Notes under the pieces: model-generated
Database searches by the model: none
Seen by the model: only the letters and a program-made list of their open reading frames with translations
Told to the model about the DNA's origin: nothing
Virus record (IMG/VR): IMGVR_UViG_3300042445_002634
Coordinates: 1-39,468 of that record
Length of the DNA: 39,468 nt
Direction: 5' to 3' (one strand)
From: a virus
Position numbers and translations under genes: made by a program
Part shown: positions 1-7,769 of the stretch, one piece after another
Layout of the letters: every line of letters starts with the position of its first letter
Numbering within the stretch: the first letter of the stretch is position 1

Positions 1-495
1 GGGATAGCCGCCCAGGCGATCTACTTCATCTTGCCAGCTACTGCTGAACTGTGGACTGCAATAACTGCATTTGAGATTGCAGGCATGATTAAAGTTGACT
101 TCTACATAAGTGGGTATAACGTCGTCTTCAAGACCAGTGCTGTTTTTAATAACATCATAGTCGCCGGCGGCCCAGGGCTCGCCACTGCGATAATGTCGAT
201 CACTGAGTTTGCCCAAATCTTCCATGTTCCAGCAGTATTGGCATTCTGTGGGCCGCTCATTGCGCAACATAATTTGTCGTTGTTGTTTTTTATGCGGAGT
301 GTTATGCAACTGTCCTGGATTTTCTTTTAATCCGTCAACAGGTATTTGATGCAGGGGTGGATGATAGCACGAGTTATTGAGCCCGGTGGGCAGGTGCAGA
401 CTCACTTGTTTCCATTTAGCCAAGCATAATGCTGGACCCAACTTCTCTTGCATTTGTTCAGCCGCTGTTAGAAACACTGATTTTGTATGCGCCAT
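1..495 (-). CDS. Radical SAM protein with N-terminal cysteine cluster (3' end cut by window edge)
   Basis: Only the first 165 codons lie in the window. The reading frame is open from an ATG at 495 to base 1. Residues 139-146 read CNLKCSYC, the CxxxCxxC signature that binds the radical SAM 4Fe-4S cluster. Before it lie C24, C43 and an RPTECQYCW segment (C85, C88) followed by a Met-Glu-Asp. That order recalls the twitch/SPASM-type auxiliary cluster seen in phage and marine radical SAM proteins, but here it precedes the core. The ATG overlaps the stop of the upstream gene as TAATG, so translation is probably coupled. By family, it should cleave S-adenosylmethionine to a 5'-deoxyadenosyl radical in the cytoplasm. 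The substrate cannot be read from the sequence. The rest of the barrel is outside the window, so completeness is untested. Confidence 0.85.
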   Translation of the reverse strand, partial: MAHTKSVFLTAAEQMQEKLGPALCLAKWKQVSLHLPTGLNNSCYHPPLHQIPVDGLKENPGQLHNTPHKKQQRQIMLRNERPTECQYCWNMEDLGKLSDRHYRSGEPWAAGDYDVIKNSTGLEDDVIPTYVEVNFNHACNLKCSYCSPQFSSSWQDEVDRLGGYP

Positions 496-1559
496 TACAT
501 ACCTAACAAAGATTGCAGCCTTGAAGATAATAATAGTCTAGGCTCATGTTTTACTGATTGCACAATTTCTTTGCACTCAGCGTAAAGAGTATGATTTTGA
601 TCCAAAACATTGTTATCTAAATACGTACCATTTTTTATGGTCCACGTATCCGGCGTTTCTACTTGATCATAGTTCCAGGTCGCCCAATCATCAAGATTTG
701 TTAAATTCCCCCTGAAGTTGTATTTGTTAATAAGATTAACAAAGTTTGGTATATCTCTGAAATTATTTTTTTGTACAACAAACATTAAGTTAACTAGATG
801 AGATAGATTGTTATCATACAAAAATTCAAAGTTCTCTATTAGAGTTTCCCAACTACCCCCAAGTCGCACTTTCTCGTAGACTTCTTTTGCCCCGGCGTCA
901 ATGCTGATGCGATATTCAGTTATTCTATCAAACAATGCTGTCCTGGGCAACTGTTTCTTTATCAATAATCCGTTAGTAAACAAGGTAAACGTTTGTGTAT
1001 CTTTTCCTAGGTATGAATGTAACAATGGTCTAGATATTAAACTGGCCAAAGGATCGCCGCTACACGATAATAGTATATGTACCCTTGGTTCAAAGTTGTT
1101 TAACAGCTCAATAGCATGTGTAAATGCTGCCAACTTTTCTTCGTATAGTGGTCCAGAGTCGTACAATCGTTTTTCTCGACGACAACTAGGACATTGTAAA
1201 TTACAACTGTCATCAATGGCAAAAATTACCTGGTAATGTGGTTCATTAATACTGCGGTGCTTAACACCACAGTGGTCAACAGCACACCATGTAAACTTTT
1301 TATCTTTTACATCATTTTGAATTTCATGAGCTCGGGGGTTATCCCATATATCTTCTAATCGAGCAAAGTCAGTTATCTTGCCAACTGGTCGTGGCAACCA
1401 TCCCGTACAAATGCATACATTGCAATTTGTAAACATATCAATTTCTACCGTTTTATATGGACGATTGCAAGAATTCGTTATAGGTTGCGCCGCCAGGCGG
1501 CCCCTGGGGTGACTTTTCATTACATAACTATATGCAACATTGGGATCGCTTTCTTGCAT
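495..1559 (-). CDS. Radical SAM protein, second copy
   Basis: This is a 354-aa protein with CNLQCPSC at residues 119-126 (C119, C123, C126), the radical SAM 4Fe-4S motif. A Cys-rich stretch precedes it: C31, then C46, C49 and C51, then C92 and C97 within a segment containing LEDIWDNP. Such segments are typical of SPASM/twitch auxiliary-cluster domains, normally placed C-terminal to the core. Downstream, LLSCSGDPL (about 163-171), LFTNGLL and the RISIDAG segment fit the later strands of a radical SAM barrel. It starts at an ATG sharing TAATG with the gene before it and ends in TAATG with the partial radical SAM gene after it. Function beyond SAM radical chemistry is unknown. The transferase-like neighbours suggest sugar or peptide modification, which is inference. 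Confidence 0.9.
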   Translation of the reverse strand: MQESDPNVAYSYVMKSHPRGRLAAQPITNSCNRPYKTVEIDMFTNCNVCICTGWLPRPVGKITDFARLEDIWDNPRAHEIQNDVKDKKFTWCAVDHCGVKHRSINEPHYQVIFAIDDSCNLQCPSCRREKRLYDSGPLYEEKLAAFTHAIELLNNFEPRVHILLSCSGDPLASLISRPLLHSYLGKDTQTFTLFTNGLLIKKQLPRTALFDRITEYRISIDAGAKEVYEKVRLGGSWETLIENFEFLYDNNLSHLVNLMFVVQKNNFRDIPNFVNLINKYNFRGNLTNLDDWATWNYDQVETPDTWTIKNGTYLDNNVLDQNHTLYAECKEIVQSVKHEPRLLLSSRLQSLLGM

Positions 1560-2479
1560 TACCAGCCCTCCTGTTCACGTATGACATCAATCTCACGAGT
1601 CATAACACCACGATTATGCCAATTACTGAGATAGTGATGTTTAAAAAACTTACTTTGTTCCGGATATAAAAATACCACAGACAAATCTAGTTGTTGTTGC
1701 AGGGGTTCTGCTGTGCGTTGTATAATTTCTGTGGGGTCAGCGTAAGAGTTCCAAATTCTAGATAGTGCATCAAAGTCTTGTACTTCTCTATAGTCCCAGT
1801 CGGTCAACATTGTCATGTAGGTGCCTTGCCTTGCACCAGCCATGGCCCACAATCCTTGGTCAACATCACTACCAACATTGTGCCATATGGTTAAATGATC
1901 AAGATTTCGTCGGTGCACACGATCTCGAAACTCGTTTAGACTGGGCCTACGACCTCGATCCAGACACATTTTGACACCTTCACGGAATCCTGCACGCCAA
2001 GCTTGGAAAGGACTTTGATTAGGATATGTTGTAGAATAGCAGTCGTGCATGGCCCAATACAAGGGATCAAAACAAAATTCAACTGCGGTTTCATCCGTGC
2101 CATCTGTGTGCTCGTGTGTGCGCATGTTGTTGACAAATGTTTGAGTCCAGGAACTAATACCGCCATTGCCGTACATTAATCCATTGATGTGATTGCGAGC
2201 ACGCCAACGGAACACTGCTTGTTCCCATTCTTCGTTGGGCAGTTCTAATGTGAGATTAAAAAACTTTTCGTCTGGCAAATTATCGCCATCAATTAAAATA
2301 AATCTTTCCGTGTCGCTGGCAGCGGCAGCGGCCTTGTGTGCGGCATCGCTGCCTTTGACTCCGCCCACACGTTTTGCCCAAGGTATCATATTTTTAATTT
2401 TTACCCAAAACTCTTCTCTTTCAGGTTCGTCATAGCTGAGATATATGCAGTCAAGGTCTGCAATGTCAATTTGTTTCAT
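1559..2479 (-). CDS. Glycosyltransferase-like phage protein (DxD motif)
   Basis: A 306-aa protein with an N-terminal Rossmann-like half. ILIDGDN at residues 61-67 supplies a DxD (D64, D66) of the sort that binds metal and nucleotide-sugar in GT-A glycosyltransferases. The preceding PWAKRVGGVKGSDAAHKAA segment fits proteins I recall from T4-like cyanophages that are annotated as glycosyltransferase or hypothetical. The C-terminal half is rich in Trp and Arg and shows no further motif I recognise. It starts at ATG 2479, overlapping the upstream stop as ATGA, and ends in TAATG with the radical SAM gene. It is probably a soluble cytoplasmic enzyme, since no signal peptide or membrane segment is visible. 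Donor and acceptor are unknown. Confidence 0.65.
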   Translation of the reverse strand: MKQIDIADLDCIYLSYDEPEREEFWVKIKNMIPWAKRVGGVKGSDAAHKAAAAASDTERFILIDGDNLPDEKFFNLTLELPNEEWEQAVFRWRARNHINGLMYGNGGISSWTQTFVNNMRTHEHTDGTDETAVEFCFDPLYWAMHDCYSTTYPNQSPFQAWRAGFREGVKMCLDRGRRPSLNEFRDRVHRRNLDHLTIWHNVGSDVDQGLWAMAGARQGTYMTMLTDWDYREVQDFDALSRIWNSYADPTEIIQRTAEPLQQQLDLSVVFLYPEQSKFFKHHYLSNWHNRGVMTREIDVIREQEGW

Positions 2480-2808
2480 TTATAACTCCAAGCAATATAA
2501 TTGGATTGATCTACAATCACACACACATCTTGCGGATGACAGTGTGTACCAGTGATACTGGGTATTAGTTTGTTGACTTTGGGTCGTGCAAGTTTTATCA
2601 GTTTGCCGTCAACTACCCGTACTTCCATGGATGCCAGTTGATAAGTGTCACGGTCAACATCAATGTAATTACCTGGCAAGTCTTCCATGGTGTATACTAT
2701 GGGGCTACCATCTTCTTTGTAATACAGTCTAAAAAATATTGGCTCTGGCTCTGGCCAATGAAATTCTTTAATTGCTTGCCAAAAGTTGTCTGTGGTCTCT
2801 TGACTCAT
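2476..2808 (-). CDS. Small conserved-type phage protein of unknown function
   Basis: I chose the ATG at 2808, giving 110 aa beginning MSQETTDNFW, because it overlaps the upstream stop as ATGA like the other junctions of this operon. A longer frame reaching 2913 would run about 100 bases into the preceding gene. The protein is acidic and aromatic, with PEPIFFRLYY near residues 22-31, an EDLPGNYIDVD segment and VRVVDGKLIKL. It reads as a small beta-rich globular protein. I recall similar small proteins beside transferase genes in cyanophage genomes but know of no assigned role. No catalytic motif, signal peptide or membrane segment is visible. Its place between two transferase-like genes suggests a partner or accessory function, which is inference. 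Confidence 0.7.
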   Translation of the reverse strand: MSQETTDNFWQAIKEFHWPEPEPIFFRLYYKEDGSPIVYTMEDLPGNYIDVDRDTYQLASMEVRVVDGKLIKLARPKVNKLIPSITGTHCHPQDVCVIVDQSNYIAWSYK

Positions 2809-3545
2809 GCGGTCTGCCAATCTTTGATGTGGTAGTGAACAAATCCGTGTTGTGCCACAGTATGTATTCGCAATCCAGGATTGGTTAATTCCCATACCAA
2901 TTCTTGCGTCCAATCCTGTGTATGCGTGGGCTGTATGTAGCGTTTCATATGCACTATACTAGGTCCAAACTTTGGGGGTAAGGTGACTCGTTCTGGTCCT
3001 AGTATCACAGCAGCCATGGCATACACAACATCAGTGCTGGGTGTGCTGTCAGGAAACTTGAGAAGTAGTTGATATTGATCCCAGTTTTCAAATATTGTGC
3101 GAACTAGTTCAAAAAATTCTCTGGCGGTATCACTGCGCCTCCAGTATGTTATTGCATTATAGACATCAGGTAATTGATTGTTATCAAATAGCTTGCGATA
3201 AAATCTTGATTGTGCAGGTGTATCATAGATTGTTCTACATCCTTGACTAACCACAACATCACGTTTTTCAAACATGGTCCACCAATGATCAACTGGGCTG
3301 GCTGCGATCATGTCAGCTTCTAGTTTAATTGTCTGACGATAAGGACTAGCGTAAAAACATTGCCAATCATTGGCAAAGCCGCCAATGTCGCCATGTGGTA
3401 ACATTTCTTTTGTTAAAATAGTTATGTTGGCAGCCGGGTGCCAGCCTCGTATGCTGTTGGCCAATTGCTCTGCACAAGCAACATAATCTATTGTGCCAGT
3501 GTTAATAGCTGGTATCAAATACCCACGTTCAGCAACTATTTGCAA
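2805..3545 (-). CDS. Glycosyltransferase-like phage protein (ExD motif), probable TTG start
   Basis: The ORF is open back to an ATG at 3638, but that start overlaps the preceding gene by 110 bases, and the ATG at 3578 by 50 bases with no visible ribosome binding site. A TTG at 3545 has GGGAG at 3552-3556, six bases away, and leaves only a 17-base overlap. It also puts the start just before RGYLIPAINTGTIDYV, which looks like the natural N-terminus of the family. From this start the protein is 246 aa. Motifs are ASPYRQTIKLEADM, with an ExD in place of DxD, followed by DHWW. This is an arrangement shared in outline with its 265-aa neighbour, so the two may be distant paralogues. Substrate is unknown. 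The gene ends in ATGA with the 110-aa gene. Confidence 0.7.
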   Translation of the reverse strand: MQIVAERGYLIPAINTGTIDYVACAEQLANSIRGWHPAANITILTKEMLPHGDIGGFANDWQCFYASPYRQTIKLEADMIAASPVDHWWTMFEKRDVVVSQGCRTIYDTPAQSRFYRKLFDNNQLPDVYNAITYWRRSDTAREFFELVRTIFENWDQYQLLLKFPDSTPSTDVVYAMAAVILGPERVTLPPKFGPSIVHMKRYIQPTHTQDWTQELVWELTNPGLRIHTVAQHGFVHYHIKDWQTA

Positions 3546-4326
3546 TGATTTCTCCCAATTGTTGTTTTCCCAGGGCATGAAAGTCTTGATTGTGCAGTTG
3601 TATATACTGTGGTCGTCCGGTAGCACCGATGTATTCAACTTGATAGCTGTCAGTACCAGTCTGCGTTATTTTATGCTTTGGCTCTAAAGTGGCCAACTTC
3701 CAAGGTATGCCGTGATGATCGACTGCATGACCGTTTACAACTCCAAGTGCTACACTCAAAGCATGATCATTACGATAGGCTTTTGAAGAGCTACGATACA
3801 ATCGTTTGTAGTGTGGCCAATTGTGTTTGACCATGGTCATGATTTCAAAAATTTGTTGTGTCCTAGCACTCCGCCGAAACATCATTACTGTAGCCCACCA
3901 CATGGGCATGCGATGATCGCCAAAGAAATTATATTCTGAGAAATCAGTGTTACCAGTAACATCATAGGCCCAGCGATGTGCTAGAAATTCTTCTGGGCTT
4001 GATAACAATACTTTAAGACTGTTGCCGGCAACTACATAATCCGCATCCAGTACTAACGTGCAATCAAACGGTGAAAGATGATATGCATCAACTCGCCCGG
4101 CGTTGTGCCAGGTCACAGTGGCGTCATAGTCTTCAAAATATCTAGTACCCCCGGCTTCAGCCTCGACCAAAATTACATGATCAAACCCAACGGCTGTTGC
4201 AACATTTGTAACTACCGCAACTGGTATGCCAAGATGCCTGCGTACATTTTTAGCACACCAAGCTGCCATGGATACATAGTCAGTTTCTTCGTTGTTGAAG
4301 GCAAAAATTAATGCTCCAGTTGTCAT
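3529..4326 (-). CDS. Glycosyltransferase-like phage protein (DxD motif)
   Basis: A 265-aa protein. The N-terminus MTTGALIFAFNNEETDYV followed by GIPVAVVTN is a Rossmann-type beta-alpha-beta start. CTLVLDADYVV around residues 89-99 gives a DAD motif (D94, D96), the expected metal and nucleotide-sugar site of a GT-A fold. Later HRMPMWWATVMMFRRS and a YRNDHALSVAL segment resemble the acceptor-side elements of such enzymes. It starts at ATG 4326, overlapping the stop of the 102-aa gene as ATGA. It overlaps the following transferase-like gene by about 17 bases if that gene uses its TTG. No membrane segment or signal peptide is seen. A role in adding sugars to DNA, virion or host surface is possible; the sequence does not decide which. 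Confidence 0.7.
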   Translation of the reverse strand: MTTGALIFAFNNEETDYVSMAAWCAKNVRRHLGIPVAVVTNVATAVGFDHVILVEAEAGGTRYFEDYDATVTWHNAGRVDAYHLSPFDCTLVLDADYVVAGNSLKVLLSSPEEFLAHRWAYDVTGNTDFSEYNFFGDHRMPMWWATVMMFRRSARTQQIFEIMTMVKHNWPHYKRLYRSSSKAYRNDHALSVALGVVNGHAVDHHGIPWKLATLEPKHKITQTGTDSYQVEYIGATGRPQYIQLHNQDFHALGKQQLGEIIANSC

Positions 4327-4631
4327 CGATTTTTAGATAGTGTTTCATACTCTAGTAGCCATGCAGTCATCTGTTCTTGCCAACGTCCCAATGCTAGATA
4401 TTGTAGCTCACTTGGATTGATTTTTACAGGTGTCTCATATAGATCCAAAATTACCATTTCATCTTCTACTGGAATGGCCTGTAACAACGTCAACAGCTCG
4501 GGTCCAGCACACCACATACCACCATTGTAGGCAAACAATAATTTGGCCTGGTACTTTTCTTTGAGCACACGCTTTGCTGTTGCATGGTCAAATCTAGCAC
4601 GACTTTGTGAGATTAAATCATCAGTATTCAT
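4323..4631 (-). CDS. Small phage protein of unknown function, first gene of the radical SAM/transferase operon
   Basis: A 102-aa soluble protein. RARFDHATAKRVLKEKYQAKLLFAYNGGMW fills the first 40 residues: a charged helix followed by a hydrophobic strand. A second half with VILDLYETPVKI precedes a Trp-containing helix. I recall similar small proteins in T4-like cyanophages but no known function. It opens the left operon and follows a palindromic terminator. It has no Shine-Dalgarno sequence before the ATG, and a TATAAT-like box ends only six bases upstream, so the mRNA may be leaderless. Its stop overlaps the next start as ATGA. Confidence 0.75.
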   Translation of the reverse strand: MNTDDLISQSRARFDHATAKRVLKEKYQAKLLFAYNGGMWCAGPELLTLLQAIPVEDEMVILDLYETPVKINPSELQYLALGRWQEQMTAWLLEYETLSKNR

Positions 4632-4637
4632 AGATTA

Positions 4638-4666
4638 ATTATACAGGAATTACCGACAAAAGTAAA
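4638..4666 (-). promoter_or_regulatory. Possible sigma70-like promoter giving a leaderless transcript
   Basis: On the minus strand a TTTACT box (4661-4666) and a TATAAT box (4638-4643) are separated by exactly 17 bases. Transcription would begin about at the ATG at 4631. The -10 is a perfect consensus; the -35 matches four of six positions. It would allow the radical SAM/transferase operon to be read by host polymerase independently of the late baseplate transcript. This is prediction from the motif only. Confidence 0.4.
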
Positions 4667-4683
4667 GGGCCTGCAGGCCCTTT
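4664..4683 (-). terminator. Palindromic hairpin, likely terminator of the tail transcript
   Basis: A perfect 20-base palindrome (AAAGGGCC arms around a TGCA centre) lies 18 bases after the stop of the 332-aa fibre gene. In the minus-strand direction it is followed by ACTTTTG, a weak U-tract. It lies between the end of the tail module and the transferase operon. The same palindrome read on the plus strand is followed by TTTTGG, so it could act in both directions. Confidence 0.65.
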
Positions 4684-4701
4684 TGGTTAACCAGCCACCT
4701 A

Positions 4702-5700
4702 TTAGGTAATTGCGGCTGCCACAGCAGGAGTTCCCCAACTGGGAGTTAGATAGGTAGTTGATGGTGGCACAAATCGGCAAAGAGTTGTTGGTGCTGTACC
4801 AAATGATGAGAATGGGCTTACAGTATCAGTACCGCCAGAAATAACGCGATCCTGTCCTGCGCCACCGGCTGCGGTATTGACCCAGGTGGTCACAAATGTC
4901 AACACTGTGGATCCTGCATTCAGTGCCACAGTTGTTTGAATATAGTTACTGGTGTAGGCTGCAGAATCATCAGTTAGTCTAAATAAGGTTGTTGCGCCTG
5001 CGCCAGCAGTTAAGTTGTAATAACCAGTGGTGGTTGCCAGTGTGGTTTGAGTACCGCCTGTGCCATTCAAACGTGTGGTACCTGTGTAGGCCTGACCAGC
5101 AATGGTTTGTGAGGCGCCGTTGACACGTCCAGAAAAATAGATCTGCCCACATTCCCCGGCCAGTGTATTCCAATCTGCATCACTGTCTGTGCCTGTGCTT
5201 GTCTTGCTGTAGTCTAGGCGTATTAACCCGCCAGCATTGAAGAAGTAACGTGCCGAGTTGGCATCGGCAAAAGTCACAGTGTGTGTAAATGTGATGGTCC
5301 AGGCGCTGCCACCCGAACCGGTTGATGAAGTTTTTGCTGTGCTTCCAGTCCAAGTTGAACTAATTGAACCTGATGCGGCTGCATTTCCTCTGTTCAACGT
5401 AATTGTATTAATATCAGTGCCCACGTTGGACAACACACTAATAACGCTACCAGCTGTGGGTTGAGTTCTTGCTGTGAGGGTTGAGCTAGTTTGAGTTCCT
5501 GCCGTGGCAATGTTGGCAACCAAAGTTGCCCACTGAGTAGCTGTCACAGTACCTGCGGCAGCTACTGTGGTGATAGCTGTTTGTCCCCATCCTTTGTCAC
5601 CAGAGCCAGTGCTCCATATGGCATTTACGTTATTGGCACCATCGTTGGCAAAGCCATTGTAGTCTGCTGCCTGAATCAACCCACCGCTTGAATATGTCAT
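4702..5700 (-). CDS. Fibre-like virion structural protein
   Basis: A 332-aa protein rich in Thr, Ser, Gly and Ala with few charged residues, as in phage fibres and adhesin-like tail proteins. The start MTYSSGGLIQAADYNGFAND and the GSGDKGWGQ segment recall short fibre or structural proteins of aquatic myoviruses. The ANSARYFFNAGGLIRLDYS segment at about residues 145-163 is a recurring signature of such proteins. The cysteine-containing ECGQIYFSG follows it. It is the last gene of the baseplate transcript, 15 bases after the 465-aa fibre-like gene, with AGGA eleven bases before the ATG. Likely location is the outer tail or fibre, and a role in host recognition is inferred. Which fibre it corresponds to in T4 cannot be told. 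Confidence 0.7.
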   Translation of the reverse strand: MTYSSGGLIQAADYNGFANDGANNVNAIWSTGSGDKGWGQTAITTVAAAGTVTATQWATLVANIATAGTQTSSTLTARTQPTAGSVISVLSNVGTDINTITLNRGNAAASGSISSTWTGSTAKTSSTGSGGSAWTITFTHTVTFADANSARYFFNAGGLIRLDYSKTSTGTDSDADWNTLAGECGQIYFSGRVNGASQTIAGQAYTGTTRLNGTGGTQTTLATTTGYYNLTAGAGATTLFRLTDDSAAYTSNYIQTTVALNAGSTVLTFVTTWVNTAAGGAGQDRVISGGTDTVSPFSSFGTAPTTLCRFVPPSTTYLTPSWGTPAVAAAIT

Positions 5701-5715
5701 GTTATTATCCTGTTA

Positions 5716-7113
5716 TTATTTTATTGTTACAATGGCTTCAACCATACCATGGTCAACGCTGTGTTTATCAACTAGTGCTCGACCAATAACATTAAAGGAT
5801 GTTGCTTCGCCTGATTGTGCTGCCCTAGCAATTCCATTGCCAGCTGATACAAGGCGATCACCTTTGCGCACTACGCCTACTACCTTGACTGGCACACGTC
5901 CAGTCATTGCAATTGGAGGATGTGTAAAGTCTGACCCTGCACCAGAGTTCATTAAATAGGCTGCTCTTGTACTTACCACGCCAAACACATTTTCGCTTAG
6001 ATCAGTGATGCTTTTTGTAATTTCAGCAACGCCGCCAAGTTCAACTACTGTGCCTGCATCAAGAACTTCATCGGCAGCAAATCTTTCTGCCACGTCAGCG
6101 TACTGTGCACTGGTTGATTTAGCAAACACTGTATTAAAATAACTGCTAGAACTGCCAATGTTGCCTACTCCGTTACCGGCTGCGTTGATAATTGCTGTGG
6201 CTGCCGCACTAGAATTGATATTCAACACAGTTGGCAGAGATACAACACCAGTTGATCCATTCACCGATATCACAGATGTAACAACACCGCCAATGTTAGC
6301 TTTGATTGAAAGATTGGCATCAGATGTTCTATTTTGCAATGTAACTTCTGATGTAGCACCATTGACTACAATTTGTGCGTCTTGGTTGGCGCCTACAAAC
6401 AATCCGGTGTTGTTTAAAATTCCAATTGTACCACTAGTGGTCACATTGGTATTGGCTCGGAGAAAGTCAGTGCTGTCTAGTCCATCCAATGTTTGTGAGT
6501 CAGTGGCTGTGCCACGGAACAATGCACTGCTTACTGTAGAACTAAGTTGCAATCCTGGACCAATTGTGGTAAATCCAGTGATTGGCGTTTGTGGAGTAAA
6601 TGTAGAATCTTTAGAAACAATACCAACAATTGTGTCGTTTACGTAAAATTGAAGAATAACGTGTTGTGCTCCCGGGGATTGGTCTGTTACGGTAGTAACA
6701 ATTGCACCAGAAGTTCCCTGACCAGAGCTGCTGGCCGGGCCAACCAAGATCCAGGCAGTACCATTATAAACTTTCAACTGCTGGTTAACTGTGTCAAACC
6801 ACAAGTCTCCGGCAACGTTACTTGATGGTGCACTAGAACTTGCAGTAGAGGCACTAATAACTTTAAAAGTTGTACCGTTGTACACCTTCATCACGTTATT
6901 GGTTTTATCCCACCATAATTGTCCAGTAAGTGGTGCGCTGGGTGCCACAGTGTTTGAGCCACTTTCAAGCAAGTGGATGAAATTCTCATCCAAAAACTCG
7001 CCATAACCGGCGTAGTTTTTACCCACTAGAATCATGCTGGAACCAGTGTTGATGGTACCATCTGCTATTGTAGCAAATATGCTCCCATCGGTAAGATTAA
7101 TCGTATATGCCAT
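5716..7113 (-). CDS. Tail fibre-like protein with ADVAERF-type C-terminal domain
   Basis: A 465-aa protein. The N-terminal part has two similar segments: GQLWWDKTNNVMKVYNGTTF and GDLWFDTVNQQLKVYNGTAW. This is a tandem domain pattern common in phage fibre and baseplate-attached proteins. The middle is a Thr/Ser/Asn-rich beta-structured shaft. From about residue 335, YADVAERFAADEVLDAGTVV and FGVVSTRAAYLMN form a C-terminal domain found on many phage fibres. It is sometimes annotated as an intramolecular chaperone or self-cleaving peptidase-type domain; whether this copy cleaves is not visible. A late-type TAAATA box lies about 22 bases upstream of the start, and a GGAG sits close before the ATG. 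Probably trimeric and virion-associated. Confidence 0.8.
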   Translation of the reverse strand: MAYTINLTDGSIFATIADGTINTGSSMILVGKNYAGYGEFLDENFIHLLESGSNTVAPSAPLTGQLWWDKTNNVMKVYNGTTFKVISASTASSSAPSSNVAGDLWFDTVNQQLKVYNGTAWILVGPASSSGQGTSGAIVTTVTDQSPGAQHVILQFYVNDTIVGIVSKDSTFTPQTPITGFTTIGPGLQLSSTVSSALFRGTATDSQTLDGLDSTDFLRANTNVTTSGTIGILNNTGLFVGANQDAQIVVNGATSEVTLQNRTSDANLSIKANIGGVVTSVISVNGSTGVVSLPTVLNINSSAAATAIINAAGNGVGNIGSSSSYFNTVFAKSTSAQYADVAERFAADEVLDAGTVVELGGVAEITKSITDLSENVFGVVSTRAAYLMNSGAGSDFTHPPIAMTGRVPVKVVGVVRKGDRLVSAGNGIARAAQSGEATSFNVIGRALVDKHSVDHGMVEAIVTIK

Positions 7114-7135
7114 TCTTTATTACTCCATCTGTCAG

Positions 7136-7143
7136 TATTTATT
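7136..7143 (-). promoter_or_regulatory. Late-type promoter motif AATAAATA upstream of the 465-aa fibre gene
   Basis: On the minus strand AATAAATA sits about 22 bases before the fibre ATG, in a 50-base gap that is long for this genome. T4 late promoters consist of a TATAAATA -10 element recognised by gp55. Seven of eight positions match. A second copy, GCATAAATA (about 7160-7168), lies further upstream and contains the stop codon of the preceding gene. Confidence 0.5.
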
Positions 7144-7163
7144 GCAAGATTTTCTGCTAATAT

Positions 7164-7769
7164 TTATGCAAGACTCAGGTTAGTCAACGTCTGAATTCTT
7201 ACAGTATAGTCAATTTGAATCTGACGATTCAAGCTTTTTTGCACTGGGTGAAAAATCACATGGGTCAACAACATTAATTCTGCGGCGGACCCTTCCCAGG
7301 CTTTTAATCCAAGTTCATCAAAAACAAATTCACCATTGAAATTTGTGCTGTTATCAAATGCCTGTTGTCCGGTTGGCTCACCGTAATCCAACAAGCAAGA
7401 TACTAGCACATCGGTATAAATTTCCCCAGATGTGTGTAAAACTGTAATTTTGTTCCTCAAAGGATCAGTATTGGCAGCAGAGTTATCATCTACTACTTTA
7501 ATGTAAGTTTGATTGTACAGATCAGCATTTTGCCCTATTGTATTGGGCGGCAAGTATGTAATAACTCCAGTGGGGTCCACTGCTGATCCACCGTTGCCGA
7601 ACGCCATGGCATAGATAAATCCAAGGTTTTTATTGGCAATGCTTTGGGCCAAGCCAATGCTCATGTTTTCGTAATGAATGGCGTTTTTCTTATCAACAAA
7701 AATGGTGCCATCATTGGGATCGTAAATTTTTACAAATCCCTGTACTGATACTGGTATTACTGGCATCAT
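7164..7769 (-). CDS. Virion structural protein, baseplate-associated, function unassigned
   Basis: A 201-aa protein. The N-terminus VSVQGFVKIYDPNDGTIFVD followed by KKNAIHYENMS is a signature I recall from structural proteins in the baseplate cluster of T4-like marine phages. GFIYAMAFGNGGSAVDPTG and a beta-rich C-terminal half (LLTHVIFHPVQKSLNR and IQIDYTVRIQTL) suggest a compact virion component. It starts with a double ATG, the first overlapping the upstream stop as ATGA. The KIYDP segment repeats the C-terminal end of the preceding 50-aa protein, pointing to a small duplication. Position between the giant baseplate protein and the fibres suggests a connector or attachment role, which is inference. 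Confidence 0.7.
   Translation of the reverse strand: MMPVIPVSVQGFVKIYDPNDGTIFVDKKNAIHYENMSIGLAQSIANKNLGFIYAMAFGNGGSAVDPTGVITYLPPNTIGQNADLYNQTYIKVVDDNSAANTDPLRNKITVLHTSGEIYTDVLVSCLLDYGEPTGQQAFDNSTNFNGEFVFDELGLKAWEGSAAELMLLTHVIFHPVQKSLNRQIQIDYTVRIQTLTNLSLA

Noticed and set aside
31-330. Plus-strand ORF of 99 codons near the left edge
   Set aside because: It lies opposite the partial radical SAM gene, whose CxxxCxxC motif and coupled start are convincing.
901-1236. Plus-strand ORF of 111 codons
   Set aside because: Antisense to the second radical SAM gene; composition is typical of a shadow frame and there is no ribosome binding site.
6158-6646. Plus-strand ORF of 162 codons
   Set aside because: Antisense to the fibre gene; the Pro/Val-rich translation is the complement of Thr/Asn/Gly-rich codons.
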